NCBI GenBank assembly: GCA_963579905.1
Contig: CAUZIZ010000009.1
Span: 1-64,000 of the forward strand
Source: CAUZIZ01 sp963579905
GTDB lineage: Bacteria; Acidobacteriota; UBA6911; RPQK01; JAJDTT01
DNA length: 64,000 nt
Direction: 5' to 3'
Below the pieces are notes generated by a model, which saw only the letters and a program-made list of their open reading frames with translations, ran no database searches and was not told where the DNA came from. The translations under genes were made by a program, and so were the position numbers. Positions 18,058 to 27,108 of the stretch are shown piece after piece. How positions within the stretch are numbered: the stretch's first letter is position 1; every line of letters begins with the position of its first letter.

Positions 18058-19716
18058 ATGCGTTCTGCCTCCGACAAAGAGTCTGTGACTTCGAGGGTTA
18101 GCCGCCGGGCGTTCATCGGTGGGGCTGCCCTGAGCACGGCCGCTGCGACCGTGCCCGTGGCTTGTCGATCGGAGGAGACCCCTGCACCGGAGCCCTCCGC
18201 CGTTACTTCCGTCTCTTCCTTCGAGCTGGACGAGGTCTCCATCGCCGAACTTCAGAGGAGGATGGGCTCGGGACAGGAGACGGCCCGTTCCCTGGTCGAG
18301 AAATACCTGGCGCGCATCCAGGAGATCGACCGCCAGGGGCCAGAGCTGCGCTCGGTGATCGAGATCAATCCCGAGGCGCTTCCAATTTCCGACTCCCTGG
18401 ACCAGGAGCGAAGCTCTACGGGCGCTCGAGGGCCACTGCACGGTATTCCCATTTTGCTCAAGGACAACATCGACACCGCCGATCGGATGACCACCACCGC
18501 CGGCTCGTTGGCACTGGAGGGATCCATCCCTCTCAAGGACTCCTACGTGGCCCGAAAGCTGCGTCAGGCGGGGGTCGTTCTCCTGGGGAAGACCAATCTC
18601 AGCGAATGGGCCAACTTCCGTTCCACCCATTCCAGCAGCGGTTGGAGTGGACGAGGTGGGCAGTGCCGGAATCCCTACTTCCTCAATCGCAATCCCTGCG
18701 GTTCTAGCTCGGGCTCCGGGGCAGCGACCTCGGCCAATCTGTGCGCTGCCGCCATCGGCACCGAGACGGACGGCTCGGTTCTCTGCCCCTCCACCGCCAA
18801 CGGCATTGTGGGCATCAAGCCCACTGTAGGGCTGGTGAGCCGCGTTGGGATTATTCCCATTGCCCACAGCCAGGACACCGCGGGGCCCATGGCACGAACG
18901 GTGGCCGACGCTGCGGCCATTCTGGGAGCGCTCACGGGCATCGATCCCCACGACTCCCACACCCTTGCTAGCCAGGGCAGATCCCAGACCGACTATAGTC
19001 GATTTCTGGACGCGTCCGGACTCCAGGGTGCCCGGATCGGATTGGCCCGGCAATACCTGGGCTTTCACCCCGCAGTCGATAGGATCGTCGGAGAGTCGGT
19101 CGCGGCAATGAAGAGTCAGGGGGCGGAGATCATCGATCCTGCGGACATTCCCACCCACGGGCAGTGGAGAGAGACCGAGCTAGAGGTAATGCTCTACGAG
19201 TTCAAGGCCAACCTGAACACGTATCTGGCCGGACTGCGAGCCTCGTCCCAGGTGAGATCGCTGGAGGACCTGATTCGCTTCAACGAAGAAAACAAAGAGC
19301 GCGAAATGCCCTATTTCGGTCAGGAGCTTTTCATCCGGGCCCAGGAGAAGGGACCGTTGAGCGAGAAAAAGTACCGGGAGGCGCTGGCCACCAACCACCG
19401 TCTGACCCGGGAAAGGGGAATCGACAAGGTGATGGACGAGCACCGACTGGACGCCATCGTTGCCCCCACGGGTGGTCCCGCCTGGGTCACTGACCTGGTC
19501 AACGGCGATCACTACGGCGGAGGTAGTTCCAGCCCGGCAGCGGTTTCAGGCTATCCCAGCATCACCGTTCCGGCGGGTTTCGTCCACGGGCTTCCGGTGG
19601 GCATCTCTTTCTTCGGAAGGGCCTGGACGGAGGGGGTGCTCATCCGAGTCGCCTACGCCTTCGAGCAGGTCACACAGGTGCGCCTAGTCCCGCAGTTCCG
19701 GCCAACCGCGGTCTGA
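18058..19716 (+). CDS. Secreted amidase signature enzyme
   Basis: A 552-residue amidase with a twin-arginine-like leader (V-S-R-R-A-F-I-G-G-A-A-L) followed by a possible lipobox (V-A-C-R). All catalytic blocks are present: Lys in I-L-L-K-D-N-I-D-T, cis-Ser in C-G-S-S-S-G-S-G-A and the nucleophile Ser in E-T-D-G-S-V-L-C-P. This is the exported branch of the amidase signature family, which deacylates amides of unknown identity. AAAGGAG lies about 7 bases before the ATG. The frame is intact, unlike the amidase at 1005. Confidence 0.9.
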   Translation: MRSASDKESVTSRVSRRAFIGGAALSTAAATVPVACRSEETPAPEPSAVTSVSSFELDEVSIAELQRRMGSGQETARSLVEKYLARIQEIDRQGPELRSVIEINPEALPISDSLDQERSSTGARGPLHGIPILLKDNIDTADRMTTTAGSLALEGSIPLKDSYVARKLRQAGVVLLGKTNLSEWANFRSTHSSSGWSGRGGQCRNPYFLNRNPCGSSSGSGAATSANLCAAAIGTETDGSVLCPSTANGIVGIKPTVGLVSRVGIIPIAHSQDTAGPMARTVADAAAILGALTGIDPHDSHTLASQGRSQTDYSRFLDASGLQGARIGLARQYLGFHPAVDRIVGESVAAMKSQGAEIIDPADIPTHGQWRETELEVMLYEFKANLNTYLAGLRASSQVRSLEDLIRFNEENKEREMPYFGQELFIRAQEKGPLSEKKYREALATNHRLTRERGIDKVMDEHRLDAIVAPTGGPAWVTDLVNGDHYGGGSSSPAAVSGYPSITVPAGFVHGLPVGISFFGRAWTEGVLIRVAYAFEQVTQVRLVPQFRPTAV

Positions 19717-19726
19717 CTTAGTGTCC

Positions 19727-19803
19727 CCATCGGGGATGGTGAAACCCCTCGCCTTCAGGCGAAGAGAAGGTCCCCGAAGTCCCGCAGGGACGGTAGGGTC
19801 ATC
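19727..19803. repeat. Short palindrome cluster
   Basis: Three small hairpins in a row: TCCCCATCGGGGA, CGCCTTCAGGCG and GTCCCGCAGGGAC. They are of the same kind as the GC palindromes near 61829-62085. They directly follow the amidase stop and could serve as its terminator, though no T run follows. Confidence 0.6.
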
Positions 19804-19808
19804 TTCGA

Positions 19809-20087
19809 GTGAAGTTGAAAGTGCTAGAGTCACTGGCAGCCTATCAGGACCACCTCGGCGGAAAGGAGGAGAAGGTGGTCGCGTACATCGAAAAGTATGA
19901 GCGGCCGCTCCTGGACCTGTACAGGAAGAGCAAGACAGGCTTTCGTCCCTTTTTCCGTGCCCTCCTGTGGCTGATGGAACATTTCAACAGCAACATCGGC
20001 CGCAGACCCCACCGAGCGCTGGAGAAAGAGGAGATCTAGGATATCCGAAAGTTCCTGGAGGACAGAGAGATTCCCGTCGTGAGGTAG
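19809..20087 (+). pseudogene. Unrecognised small protein with an in-frame stop
   Basis: The frame reads V-L-E-S-L-A-A-Y-Q-D-H-L-G-G-K and K-S-K-T-G-F-R-P-F-F-R-A-L-L-W-L-M, then R-R-P-H-R-A-L-E-K-E-E-I. A TAG at 20037 follows, then D-I-R-K-F-L-E-D-R-E-I-P-V-V-R to a second TAG at 20085. The continuation after the stop looks protein-like. R-R-P-H-R-A-L recalls the C-terminal end of DDE integrases, and a short frame at 20161 (M-I-S-Q-R-R-K-Q-Y-S-D-E) recalls an IS3-type OrfA start. Both resemblances are weak, so an insertion-sequence scrap is only a suggestion. Confidence 0.35.
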
Positions 20088-20247
20088 CCCCCGACGGTTT
20101 TCTCAACTTGAGCACCGGAAGGCTCTCCCTGAAGGCCGGAGCGGCAGAATTCACTCGAAACCATGATCTCCCAACGACGGAAGCAGTACTCCGACGAGGG
20201 ACAAAAACGACCTACCGCCTTCTAGTCTTTTGGAAATGAGGAGCTGT

Positions 20248-21786
20248 ATGAAAACGCCGATTGGCGCTTTGAAATGGTTGAAGCTCGGATTGACACTTGC
20301 CTTCATGGTGGCCACCATCTGCTTGAACAGCGCTCCGGTTGCCGCCTCTGACGAGCCCATCAATATCGGGAGACGGCGAGAGCTGTTCGTGGACGAGGTG
20401 TTGATCGATTTGCTGCAAGGGGAAGTACGGCAACAGCTGCATCACCCTACCCCGGGCGAAGTGGTTCTGGTGTGCGATCGGCCCTGGGAAGGCAATGGGC
20501 TCAACTATGTGACGATCTTCCGGGACGGCGACCTCTATAAAATGTACTACCGAGGCGCCGACTATGACCGGGGTGTGACCTCGCACCACGAGCAGACCTA
20601 TTGCTATGCAGAAAGCCGTGACGGGGTTCACTAGAAGCGCCCCGAACTGGGACTGGTCGAGTTCGGAGGATCGAAGAAGAACAACATCCTTTTGAGTGAA
20701 AAGGATGAGGAGCTGGGCTACATATGTCACAATTTCAGTCCTTTCCTGGACCTGAACCCGGCCACACCCAGGTCAGAGCGATTCAAGGCGATCGGCGGCG
20801 GACCGCTTTATGCGATGGTGTCGGCCGATGGGATCCGTTGGCAGAAGGCCAGTCAGAAGCCGATCATTGTCTTCGGCGACTTCGATTCCCACAACTTGGC
20901 CTTCTGGGATGTGATACGGGGCGAGTATCGCGCCTATCATCGCAAGAGCAGGAATGGGCGCGACATCATGACCGAGACCTCCAAGACCTTCTCCCAGGGC
21001 TGGACCGAGCCGGTCTTCCTGGAGTATGAGCCCAGTCGCGGAGGGGAGCTGTACACGAATCAGATCACGCAGTATCACCAAGCCCCTCATTACCTGCTCG
21101 GCTTTCCGACTCGATACGAGGATCGCGGACTGAACCCTTCGACCAGGCATCTCCCCCAGTGGGGCTACCGACAGCACCGAAGTGCCTTGTCGAAACGGGA
21201 AGGCACAGCCGTTACCGAGGGCCTCTTCATGGCAAGCCGCGACGGCGGAAACTTCAGAGTCTTCGAAGAAGCCTTCATCCGGCCCGGACTGAGGACCGAG
21301 GACAGCTGGTTCTACGGGGATAACTACCAGAGCTGGGGACTGGTGGAAACGCGGTCCCACGTGGCTCTGGATGCTCCCAATGAACTCTCCATCTACGTGA
21401 CCGAGGCGACCCTCCAGAACGGCAAGCCTGCCAGGCTACGGCGATACACGCTTCGCCTCGACGGGTTCGTTTCCATCAATGCAACCATGAAGGGCGGAAA
21501 ACTTCTTACCAAGCCGATCCGATTCTCGGGAAAGAAGCTGACGCTGAACTACTCGAGCTCGGCCCGGGGAGGAATCCGCGTCGGGATCGACGGTCCCGCC
21601 GGCGAATCGACCCCAGGCTACACCCTCGACGATTGCCCCTGGATCTACGGCGATTCCCTGGCCCGAGAGGTGGAGTGGACGCGATCCGGAGCGGTCACGT
21701 CCGACGTGTCGAAACTGGCCGGAAAATCCGTGCGCCTGATCTTCGAGCTCAAAGACGCCGATCTGTATTCCTTCCAGTTTGAATAG
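20248..21786 (+). pseudogene. Secreted five-bladed propeller (GH32/43-like), copy P2, one in-frame stop
   Basis: Start at ATG 20248 with AGGAG six bases upstream; a signal peptide ends near V-A-A-S-D-E. The family N-terminal motif is R-E-L-F-V-D-E-V-L-I-D. Blades carry R-P-W-E-G-N, F-R-D-G-D-L-Y-K-M-Y-Y-R-G and Y-C-Y-A-E-S-R-D-G. The family codon for Trp after D-G-V-H is TAG (20632-20634), otherwise the frame is open to 21786, ending D-A-D-L-Y-S-F-Q-F-E. One G-to-A change of TGG explains the stop. Conserved C-terminal blocks include G-G-K-L-L-T-K-P-I and L-N-Y-S-S-S-A. Probably a recently inactivated paralogue of P4. Confidence 0.8.
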
Positions 21787-21813
21787 GCTTTCCCGCACCA
21801 TGGTGGTGTTACA

Positions 21814-22839
21814 ATGAAGCCCGTGACCGATCGCTACTCGCGCCAGATTCTGTTCTCGGGGATCGGCCCGGAGGGACAGGAGAAAATCCAAAATGCCCGC
21901 GTCGTTCTGATCGGCTGCGGAGCCTTGGGAACGGTGAGCGCCGAACTTCTGGTCCGCGCTGGCGTGGGGCGGCTTCAGCTCATCGATCGAGATTTCGTCG
22001 AGGAAAGTAATCTTCAACGTCAGAGCCTCTTTACCGAGGCGGATGCACGCTCTGCAATTCCCAAGGCGGTTGCTGCCGAAAAGGCCCTCCGATCTATCAA
22101 CTCCCTGGTGGACATAAGCGGAATCGTCCAGGATCTGACCGTTGAAAATATTGAAGACCTATGTCGGGAGAGCGACATCATCGTTGATGGAACCGACAAC
22201 TTCGAAACCCGATATCTGATCAACGATTTCTCCGTGAAACGAGGCGTATCGTGGGTTTACGGGGCTTGCGTAGGCAGCTACGGGACTGCCTTTCTGGTCC
22301 GTCCGGGAGCTACCTCCTGCCTTCAGTGCCTCTTTCCCGAGCCCCCGCCTTTGGGAAGCGTGGAGACCTGCGACACTGCGGGAGTCCTCGGCTCGGTAGT
22401 CCACGCCGTGGCTTCCTTTCAGGTAGCTCAGGTCCTGAAGATCCTGGTCGGACAGACTCCCGGGGAACGGGTGCTAAAGGTCGATGTCTGGGAGGATCAC
22501 TGGCAGCTGATCTCAGCGGCAGGGGCCCGAAACCAGGACTGTTCTTGCTGCGGCAAACGAAAATTCCGCTTCCTGGAGGCGGAGGAGCGGACTCACCTGA
22601 TGCGCCTGTGTGGTAGGGATGCAGTTCAGGTCCGTCCCAGCCGGATGACCCAACTTGACTTTTCACAGCTGAGCCAACGCCTGACGAAGAGTGGTAAAGT
22701 CCGTTACAACCAACACATGATGAGAATTCAGATCAACGGATATGAGATCGCCCTGTTCCCCGACGGCCGTTCGATCATCAAGGGAACCGACGATTTTTCG
22801 GAGGCTCGAGCAGTCTATGCCAGGTATATTGGGAGCTGA
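21814..22839 (+). CDS. E1-like ThiF/MoeB/HesA adenylyltransferase
   Basis: A 341-residue enzyme that would adenylate the C-terminal glycine of a ubiquitin-like sulfur carrier (MoaD/ThiS type). It opens R-Y-S-R-Q-I-L-F (typical of MoeB). The nucleotide-binding loop G-C-G-A-L-G is near residues 35-40, with D-G-T-D-N-F-E-T-R for Mg-ATP. The zinc pairs are C-L-Q-C and C-S-C-C-G, and a candidate active-site Cys lies in V-E-T-C-D-T-A-G. An unusual C-terminal extension of about 75 residues ends in M-R-I-Q-I-N-G-Y-E. No intact carrier gene is visible in the window; only the remnant at 4079 is. Confidence 0.85.
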   Translation: MKPVTDRYSRQILFSGIGPEGQEKIQNARVVLIGCGALGTVSAELLVRAGVGRLQLIDRDFVEESNLQRQSLFTEADARSAIPKAVAAEKALRSINSLVDISGIVQDLTVENIEDLCRESDIIVDGTDNFETRYLINDFSVKRGVSWVYGACVGSYGTAFLVRPGATSCLQCLFPEPPPLGSVETCDTAGVLGSVVHAVASFQVAQVLKILVGQTPGERVLKVDVWEDHWQLISAAGARNQDCSCCGKRKFRFLEAEERTHLMRLCGRDAVQVRPSRMTQLDFSQLSQRLTKSGKVRYNQHMMRIQINGYEIALFPDGRSIIKGTDDFSEARAVYARYIGS

Positions 22840-22840
22840 C

Positions 22841-23070
22841 CTGAGACTTCAGCGATTCGTCGGAACGTCTGAACGTCGCACGTCTCTGCTCCCGGGAAAG
22901 TGCTACGAACGGTTTAGACCTGAACGTCGAGCGGCGAGGCACGCATGACGAATCTCCGGTTGACAGAGCCGTGACCGTGAGGGAGCGAGCCCTGATCAAG
23001 GACCGAACCTGGCAGCTTCGCTTTGGAAGTTTCCCCCTGAATGATCCAGCGTGACTGGGGCGCAATCCCC
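22841..23070. repeat. Dispersed repeat block related to 38575-38800
   Basis: Left part ACCTGAGACTTCAGCGATTC...GTCGCACGTC matches 38577-38640, and the right part CCCTGAATGATCCAGCGTG matches 38762-38785. The middle differs: here it holds the GACAGAGCCGTGACC family, there an 80-base hairpin. So the same outer repeat has acquired different inserts. Confidence 0.7.
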
Positions 23071-23089
23071 AGACCTAGGATAAGAAATA

Positions 23090-23785
23090 GTGGTGAGTGT
23101 AGAGAATTCGTCTTTCGTTCTGCTCTTTTCCCTCCTGAACGGAATCTACCACGGCATGGGAGCGGACCACATGTTGGCGGTTTCGACACTAGCCAGAAAG
23201 GGAGCCAGACGTGCTGACGTGGCCCGCTTAGGCCTGCGTTTCGGGATGGCACATGCGGGTGTGCTCCTCGTCTTGTGCACCGTGGCCGTGATCTGGAACT
23301 TCTCGGTGTCCCCGGCCTGGGAATCAAGAGCAGAAATCTTCGGAGGGGCTCTCCTGATTCTACTGGGGGCCTGGACCTTCCTGGAGTGGCTGCGGGAGGC
23401 CGGACACATCCATTCCCATCAACACACGCATGCTCCTGACGCCCCCCCCCATACCCACTACCACTTCCATTTACAGGAAGATCATCCGAAGAAGCACACC
23501 CATCCCCACACTTCTACACTTCTAGGCGCCCTGTTTGCATTTAGCGGCCTGCGGGCCCTCCTGATCACCGCCGTTCCGATTATGCAGAGTAGGTCTCTTT
23601 GGCTGATCCTGCTCTATCTGGGCGTTTTCGGGCTAGGAATTGTCCTCTCCATGACCGTCTGGGGCCTGATCGTCGGCAGCGCTCTCAAGGGGGAAAGGTC
23701 GGGCCACTGGGTTAGCCTAACCCTCAGTCTCAGTAGCGTCGCCCTCGGGATGTACTGGATTGGAACGGCTGGAGGTCCGGTATGA
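23090..23785 (+). CDS. Nickel/cobalt transporter-like membrane protein with His-rich loop
   Basis: A 231-residue protein with about six membrane segments. The first contains H-G-M-G-A-D-H-M-L-A-V, close to the H-x(4)-D-H signature of NiCoT/RcnA and HupE/UreJ-type Ni/Co permeases. Between segments 3 and 4 (residues ~103-145) is a very histidine-rich cytoplasmic or periplasmic loop (H-S-H-Q-H-T-H, H-T-H-Y-H-F-H, H-T-H-P-H-T), suited to metal binding. It probably moves Ni2+ or Co2+ across the inner membrane; direction not determined. The start is GTG at 23090; no strong ribosome site is seen. Its stop overlaps the frame of the next gene. Confidence 0.7.
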   Translation: MVSVENSSFVLLFSLLNGIYHGMGADHMLAVSTLARKGARRADVARLGLRFGMAHAGVLLVLCTVAVIWNFSVSPAWESRAEIFGGALLILLGAWTFLEWLREAGHIHSHQHTHAPDAPPHTHYHFHLQEDHPKKHTHPHTSTLLGALFAFSGLRALLITAVPIMQSRSLWLILLYLGVFGLGIVLSMTVWGLIVGSALKGERSGHWVSLTLSLSSVALGMYWIGTAGGPV

Positions 23786-23841
23786 TAGAAAGAAGATTCA
23801 TGATGAATCGAGGGCGTCTTCCAAAGGAGGAAGTGAACCTT

Positions 23842-24660
23842 ATGTGGCGAATTCTGAACCTGAGCAGGCCAGGAATACGGATAGCCATCGGTGCTTTTTC
23901 TCTTATACTCTGCAGCTATTTTGCCCACCAGGCTCTTGCGGAAGGAAAGGATGGGACAGAGAAAAAGGCCCGCGAGGCAGTGAATCGATCCATTGAGGCA
24001 ATGGGTGGGGATGCTTTCCGGAATGTCCGGAACTCACAGAGCATAGGTCGATACTTCATCTTCAGCAAAGGAAAAAAGGGTTTTGCGCGCTACCACGACT
24101 GGACCGTCTACGATCCCGTCAAGTCCCGATTCCAGCTTGGCAAGGGAGACAACCAGGAGGTGGGTATCTACAATCTAGAGTTGGGAAAGGCGTGGAAGCT
24201 GGAAGGTGAGAACGAAGTTAAAGAGCTTAAAGAAAAGGATATCAAGAACTTCAAGAAGGCGGTCAATCGGGAGTGGAGTCTCTTGCTGAAAAAACGGATC
24301 GACGAAGAAGGCATGAGCCTTTTCTACTACGGCGCAGATGATGTGGCAGGGGAAGGTCGCTGGGAAGCAGTGGAGTTTTTGGATCCCACCAATGCTTCCA
24401 GCGTAGTCTTCTTCGATCTGGAGACCCGTCTACCCCAGAAGATCGAGTCCGAGGTTACCGACCGCAAATCCGGTGTACGCTTCAAGCAAGAGGTCGAGCT
24501 CTCCAACTGGCATACCATTGATGGGGTCTACACACCTCTTCGAAGTGATACCTACCACGATGGTGAGATGGCCCAACAAACGTACATTGAAGAAATCCAC
24601 TTCAACGTGCAGATTCCTCCGGAATACTTCTTGCGGCCGGCCGTGAAAGAGGAGGAGTAG
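23842..24660 (+). CDS. Secreted LolA-like outer-membrane lipoprotein-sorting-type protein
   Basis: A 272-residue protein with a signal peptide (L-I-L-C-S-Y-F-A-H-Q-A-L-A). The body A-R-E-A-V-N-R-S-I-E-A-M-G-G-D-A-F is the usual opening of periplasmic LolA/DUF-type carriers with a half-barrel fold. Start: ATG at 23842 with AAAGGAGG about 11 bases upstream. An in-frame ATG at 23782 overlapping the previous stop (ATGATAG) would add 20 residues and couple the two genes. It probably binds a lipid-like ligand in the periplasm. Function is not known beyond the fold. Confidence 0.6.
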   Translation: MWRILNLSRPGIRIAIGAFSLILCSYFAHQALAEGKDGTEKKAREAVNRSIEAMGGDAFRNVRNSQSIGRYFIFSKGKKGFARYHDWTVYDPVKSRFQLGKGDNQEVGIYNLELGKAWKLEGENEVKELKEKDIKNFKKAVNREWSLLLKKRIDEEGMSLFYYGADDVAGEGRWEAVEFLDPTNASSVVFFDLETRLPQKIESEVTDRKSGVRFKQEVELSNWHTIDGVYTPLRSDTYHDGEMAQQTYIEEIHFNVQIPPEYFLRPAVKEEE

Positions 24661-24676
24661 CGGTCAACCGCGGCGC

Positions 24677-25060
24677 CTAGTAGACCTTGCGGCGGAGCAG
24701 GTGGTAAAGACCGCCACTCAGCAGGGCAAGAATCAAAAGCAGGAATCCGGATTGCGACAGAGTGGGTATTCGTGCGATGCCCGTGAACGGACCACCCTGA
24801 ACTGAACCCTTTGGCAGCGAATCTCCGAGTCCGTCGCTTAACACAGCAGTGGGCAGAATGTCCAGGGAGGCGTCCCCTTGACCCACCACCAGCAGCGTGA
24901 CCGTGAAAAGCGTAAAGGAGGCGAGCTGCAGCGCATCCAACTGACCCGGTGACAGAGGGACAATGGGCTGTTTACTTTGAGCACCTGGAGCTCGGTCTGT
25001 TCGATGAACGGCTGGGAAGGGTGCTTCCTCTGCCAAACGATTGAAACAAAAGCCTGCCAC
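24677..25060 (-). pseudogene. 3' remnant of an IPTL-CTERM surface protein
   Basis: The last 30 residues read I-P-T-L-S-Q-S-G, a hydrophobic segment L-L-L-I-L-A-L-L-S-G-G-L, then L-L-R-R-K-V-Y. This is the IPTL-CTERM sorting tail: IPTL, a membrane span and a basic end, recognised by exosortase-like machinery and associated with cell-surface proteins. Upstream, only about 100 residues of low-complexity sequence are open before the reading enters the 25178 repeat, so the gene's 5' part looks lost. No exosortase gene is visible here. Confidence 0.55.
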
Positions 25061-25177
25061 ACGATCTGAGGAGCGCTAAAGAGAAATGACCCGCAAAGCC
25101 GTGGAAACTGGCGCGCTGTGGAAACCGTGGAAAAACGGAGACATCAAGCAGACGACTCTTGGCGTCGAGTTTTTCCA

Positions 25178-25960
25178 CCGTTCCCACAACGCTTGGAAAA
25201 CTCCTCCGGACGGAGTTTCCCACCATTCCCACCGCTTCTACGACGAGATACACCCACCGAAGAATGAAACTCCAAGACTCCAAAAGTGTAACCTATGTGC
25301 CCGGTGTGCCCGGGAGAAATTGTTGCCTATGAATCGGGAGCTACAAAGGGGCTGTCTGTTATCCAGGGTTCGGAAACCCTGGGCTGAAATCCGGAATCCC
25401 TTCAGGATTCGAACCCACTTGGGCGCTTGAATCGGGTCCAAGGGGAAGCTGCAAGAGAACGCTGCTCTAGCAGCCTCCTAGATGATCGATTCCGAAATAG
25501 CATGCCAATTTCAGATGGGGCTTGTGCGGACAAGTGCCCTAGAAACATTCAGTTCAAATTATGGGCGCAACAATTGTCATGTTATTTCGGAATCGATCAT
25601 CTAGACTGCTCTCTTTGTGTCGTGGAGTCTGAGGTGGACTCTTACGACACCCTCTTCAGGGCCGGGTATCCGCGCGACGTGAGGGGCAGAGCCTGCTTCA
25701 GCAGGTTTCTCGAGGAAAGGCTCTGGCCAGGATCCGTTCCGATCTCCACTAGCAAGGCTCGATCCAGTTCTCAAAGGCAACCAAGATTCGCTCGGGTCGT
25801 CATCATGAGGTACAAAGGAGCATCGGAGCGGACTTTGGCCGAAGCCCCCACTCGAGAAGCCCACTGAAGCGAGCTCAAGTCTGCACTTTTCCCGAGTACC
25901 CGGCCCTGAAGGACCGGTCTATGACGCTTCGCGCCAGCCTGCTGAAGCAGGCTCCGAGAG
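25178..25960 (+). repeat. Long dispersed intergenic repeat, copy 2 (full)
   Basis: Bases 25178-25430 repeat 1-250. A MITE-like insertion lies at 25478-25604. Bases ~25640-25675 (TCTTCAGGGCCGGGTATCC) and ~25893-25945 (GAGTACCCGGCCCTGAAGGACC) form the arms of a very large hairpin that is compact at 51072-51198. From 25893 to 26128 the sequence runs parallel to 51157-51392 (shared CAGACCAAACGACTGCTGCG and GACGCAATCGCCTG). No gene is convincing from 25061 to 26174. Confidence 0.85.
25478..25604. mobile_element. MITE-like element with CTAG-ended inverted repeats, short form (127 bp)
   Basis: The ends are CTAGATGATCGATTCCG and its inverse CGGAATCGATCATCTAG; the inverted repeats extend 27 bases with one mismatch (AATAGCATG against AATAACATG inverse). 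It lies inside repeat copy 2. The corresponding place in copy 1 (near 285-325) has other sequence and no element, consistent with insertion. It equals the 259-base element at 39340 minus 132 bases. No transposase is encoded. Confidence 0.8.
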
Positions 25961-26174
25961 CGGGCAGATGTCCAGACCAAACGACTGCTGCGAGCGGGAT
26001 GATTCGAGAAAGAGTTGCATCCGAAGCCAGGTTTCGACGCAATCGCCTGTAACACGCCACAACCATACTGAAATCATTGGTTACGTTTTTTCTCCATCCC
26101 ACCTGTCAATGAAGTTTCAGCCTAGGATTGGAACCTTGGTTTGTCCTGGGTACGATGCGGTAAAATACACCTGT

Positions 26175-26738
26175 ATGCCATGGACTCGAAGCCTTCTCTT
26201 GATCGCTCTGGTTCCGATCGCTTTCGTCGCCGCTTTCGCCTATCGCTACATCACGGCTGGCAGGGCCGAGTTGGAGTATGTCGAGGAGTCGGTTCGAGTG
26301 CCGGTCAGGGCGCTTCGATTGAGCACGCGGGAGGAAGGCCTCTTGCTAGGCGATCTCGGAGGACAGGCTGTCCTCATCGACGTCTGGGCTTCCTGGTGTT
26401 CACCCTGCGTTGCCGCCATTCCCAAACTTCTCCAGTTGCAGAAAAACTACGGTGCCGAACTGGAGGTGGTCGGGCTCAATGTTGATCAGGGCGGGTGGGA
26501 GGTGGTCGAGGCCTTCCTTGCCAGACATCCTGAGATCAACTTTCGGATTGCCAGGGCTCAACCGGAGCCGGCTTTGCTGCTTCCTACCGTTATCGATTTG
26601 GAACCACTGGGAACGGTCAGTGTCTTGCCCACGGCGTTTCTGGTCGATGGTGAGGGGCGCTTGGTGAGTAAGTACGTGGGCGCGGGCCATTACGATCAGA
26701 TCAATCAGGATATTGAGCGGCTCCTTTCCGAACGCTAG
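26175..26738 (+). CDS. TlpA/ResA-like membrane-anchored thioredoxin
   Basis: A 187-residue protein with an N-terminal membrane anchor (residues ~5-24) and a periplasmic thioredoxin fold. The active site is W-A-S-W-C-S-P-C near residues 78-85, the cis-Pro strand V-L-P-T-A-F-L-V-D lies near 155, and V-G-L-N-V-D is the central strand. It most likely reduces disulfides or serves cytochrome c maturation in the periplasm. The ATG at 26175 is chosen because the hydrophobic anchor begins there; the longer frame to 25968 is repeat DNA. No partner gene is adjacent. Confidence 0.85.
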   Translation: MPWTRSLLLIALVPIAFVAAFAYRYITAGRAELEYVEESVRVPVRALRLSTREEGLLLGDLGGQAVLIDVWASWCSPCVAAIPKLLQLQKNYGAELEVVGLNVDQGGWEVVEAFLARHPEINFRIARAQPEPALLLPTVIDLEPLGTVSVLPTAFLVDGEGRLVSKYVGAGHYDQINQDIERLLSER

Positions 26739-27102
26739 TGCAGCGCGCGACAAGTTTTGAACCAGGGTTCAGCAACCCCTCGTCGGCGCTGGCGTTGTTG
26801 CGCTCGACTCGGAATATAGCCCGATATGCCTCGCTCGCGACGCCTAGCCAGCGACAACGATTAACTACTGCCCCCTGCCTCAGAACTTATGGCGAGCTGC
26901 ACTAGTAGTGGCAGGCGACTCCGATGTGTTTTGCGCGTTGGGGACAGCTCTTCTAGATTGTTCCGTGGGTCTCGCAAGGTTTACATTCCAGTCAGGCATC
27001 AGCATCATATCTGTAGGCATTCTTTTGCTCAGGCTAGCCCGATGGTCAGCCCGAGTGAACTTAGAGGTGCCGGCGAAGCCAACGTCTTGAAAGACGAGGA
27101 GA
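26739..27102. other. Intergenic, no gene supported
   Basis: Only short frames. The right end holds GAGGAGAG about 9 bases before ATG 27109, the ribosome-binding site of the next gene. No repeat family was recognised here. Confidence 0.4.
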
Positions 27103-27108
27103 GTGACG

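Noticed and set aside
17980..19158. 392-codon minus-strand frame
   Set aside because: It is antisense to an intact amidase with full catalytic motifs; its translation is glycine/arginine-rich and matches no family.
20161..20226. Start of an IS3-type OrfA
   Set aside because: Only about ten residues (S-Q-R-R-K-Q-Y-S-D-E) resemble it and the frame stops after 20 codons.
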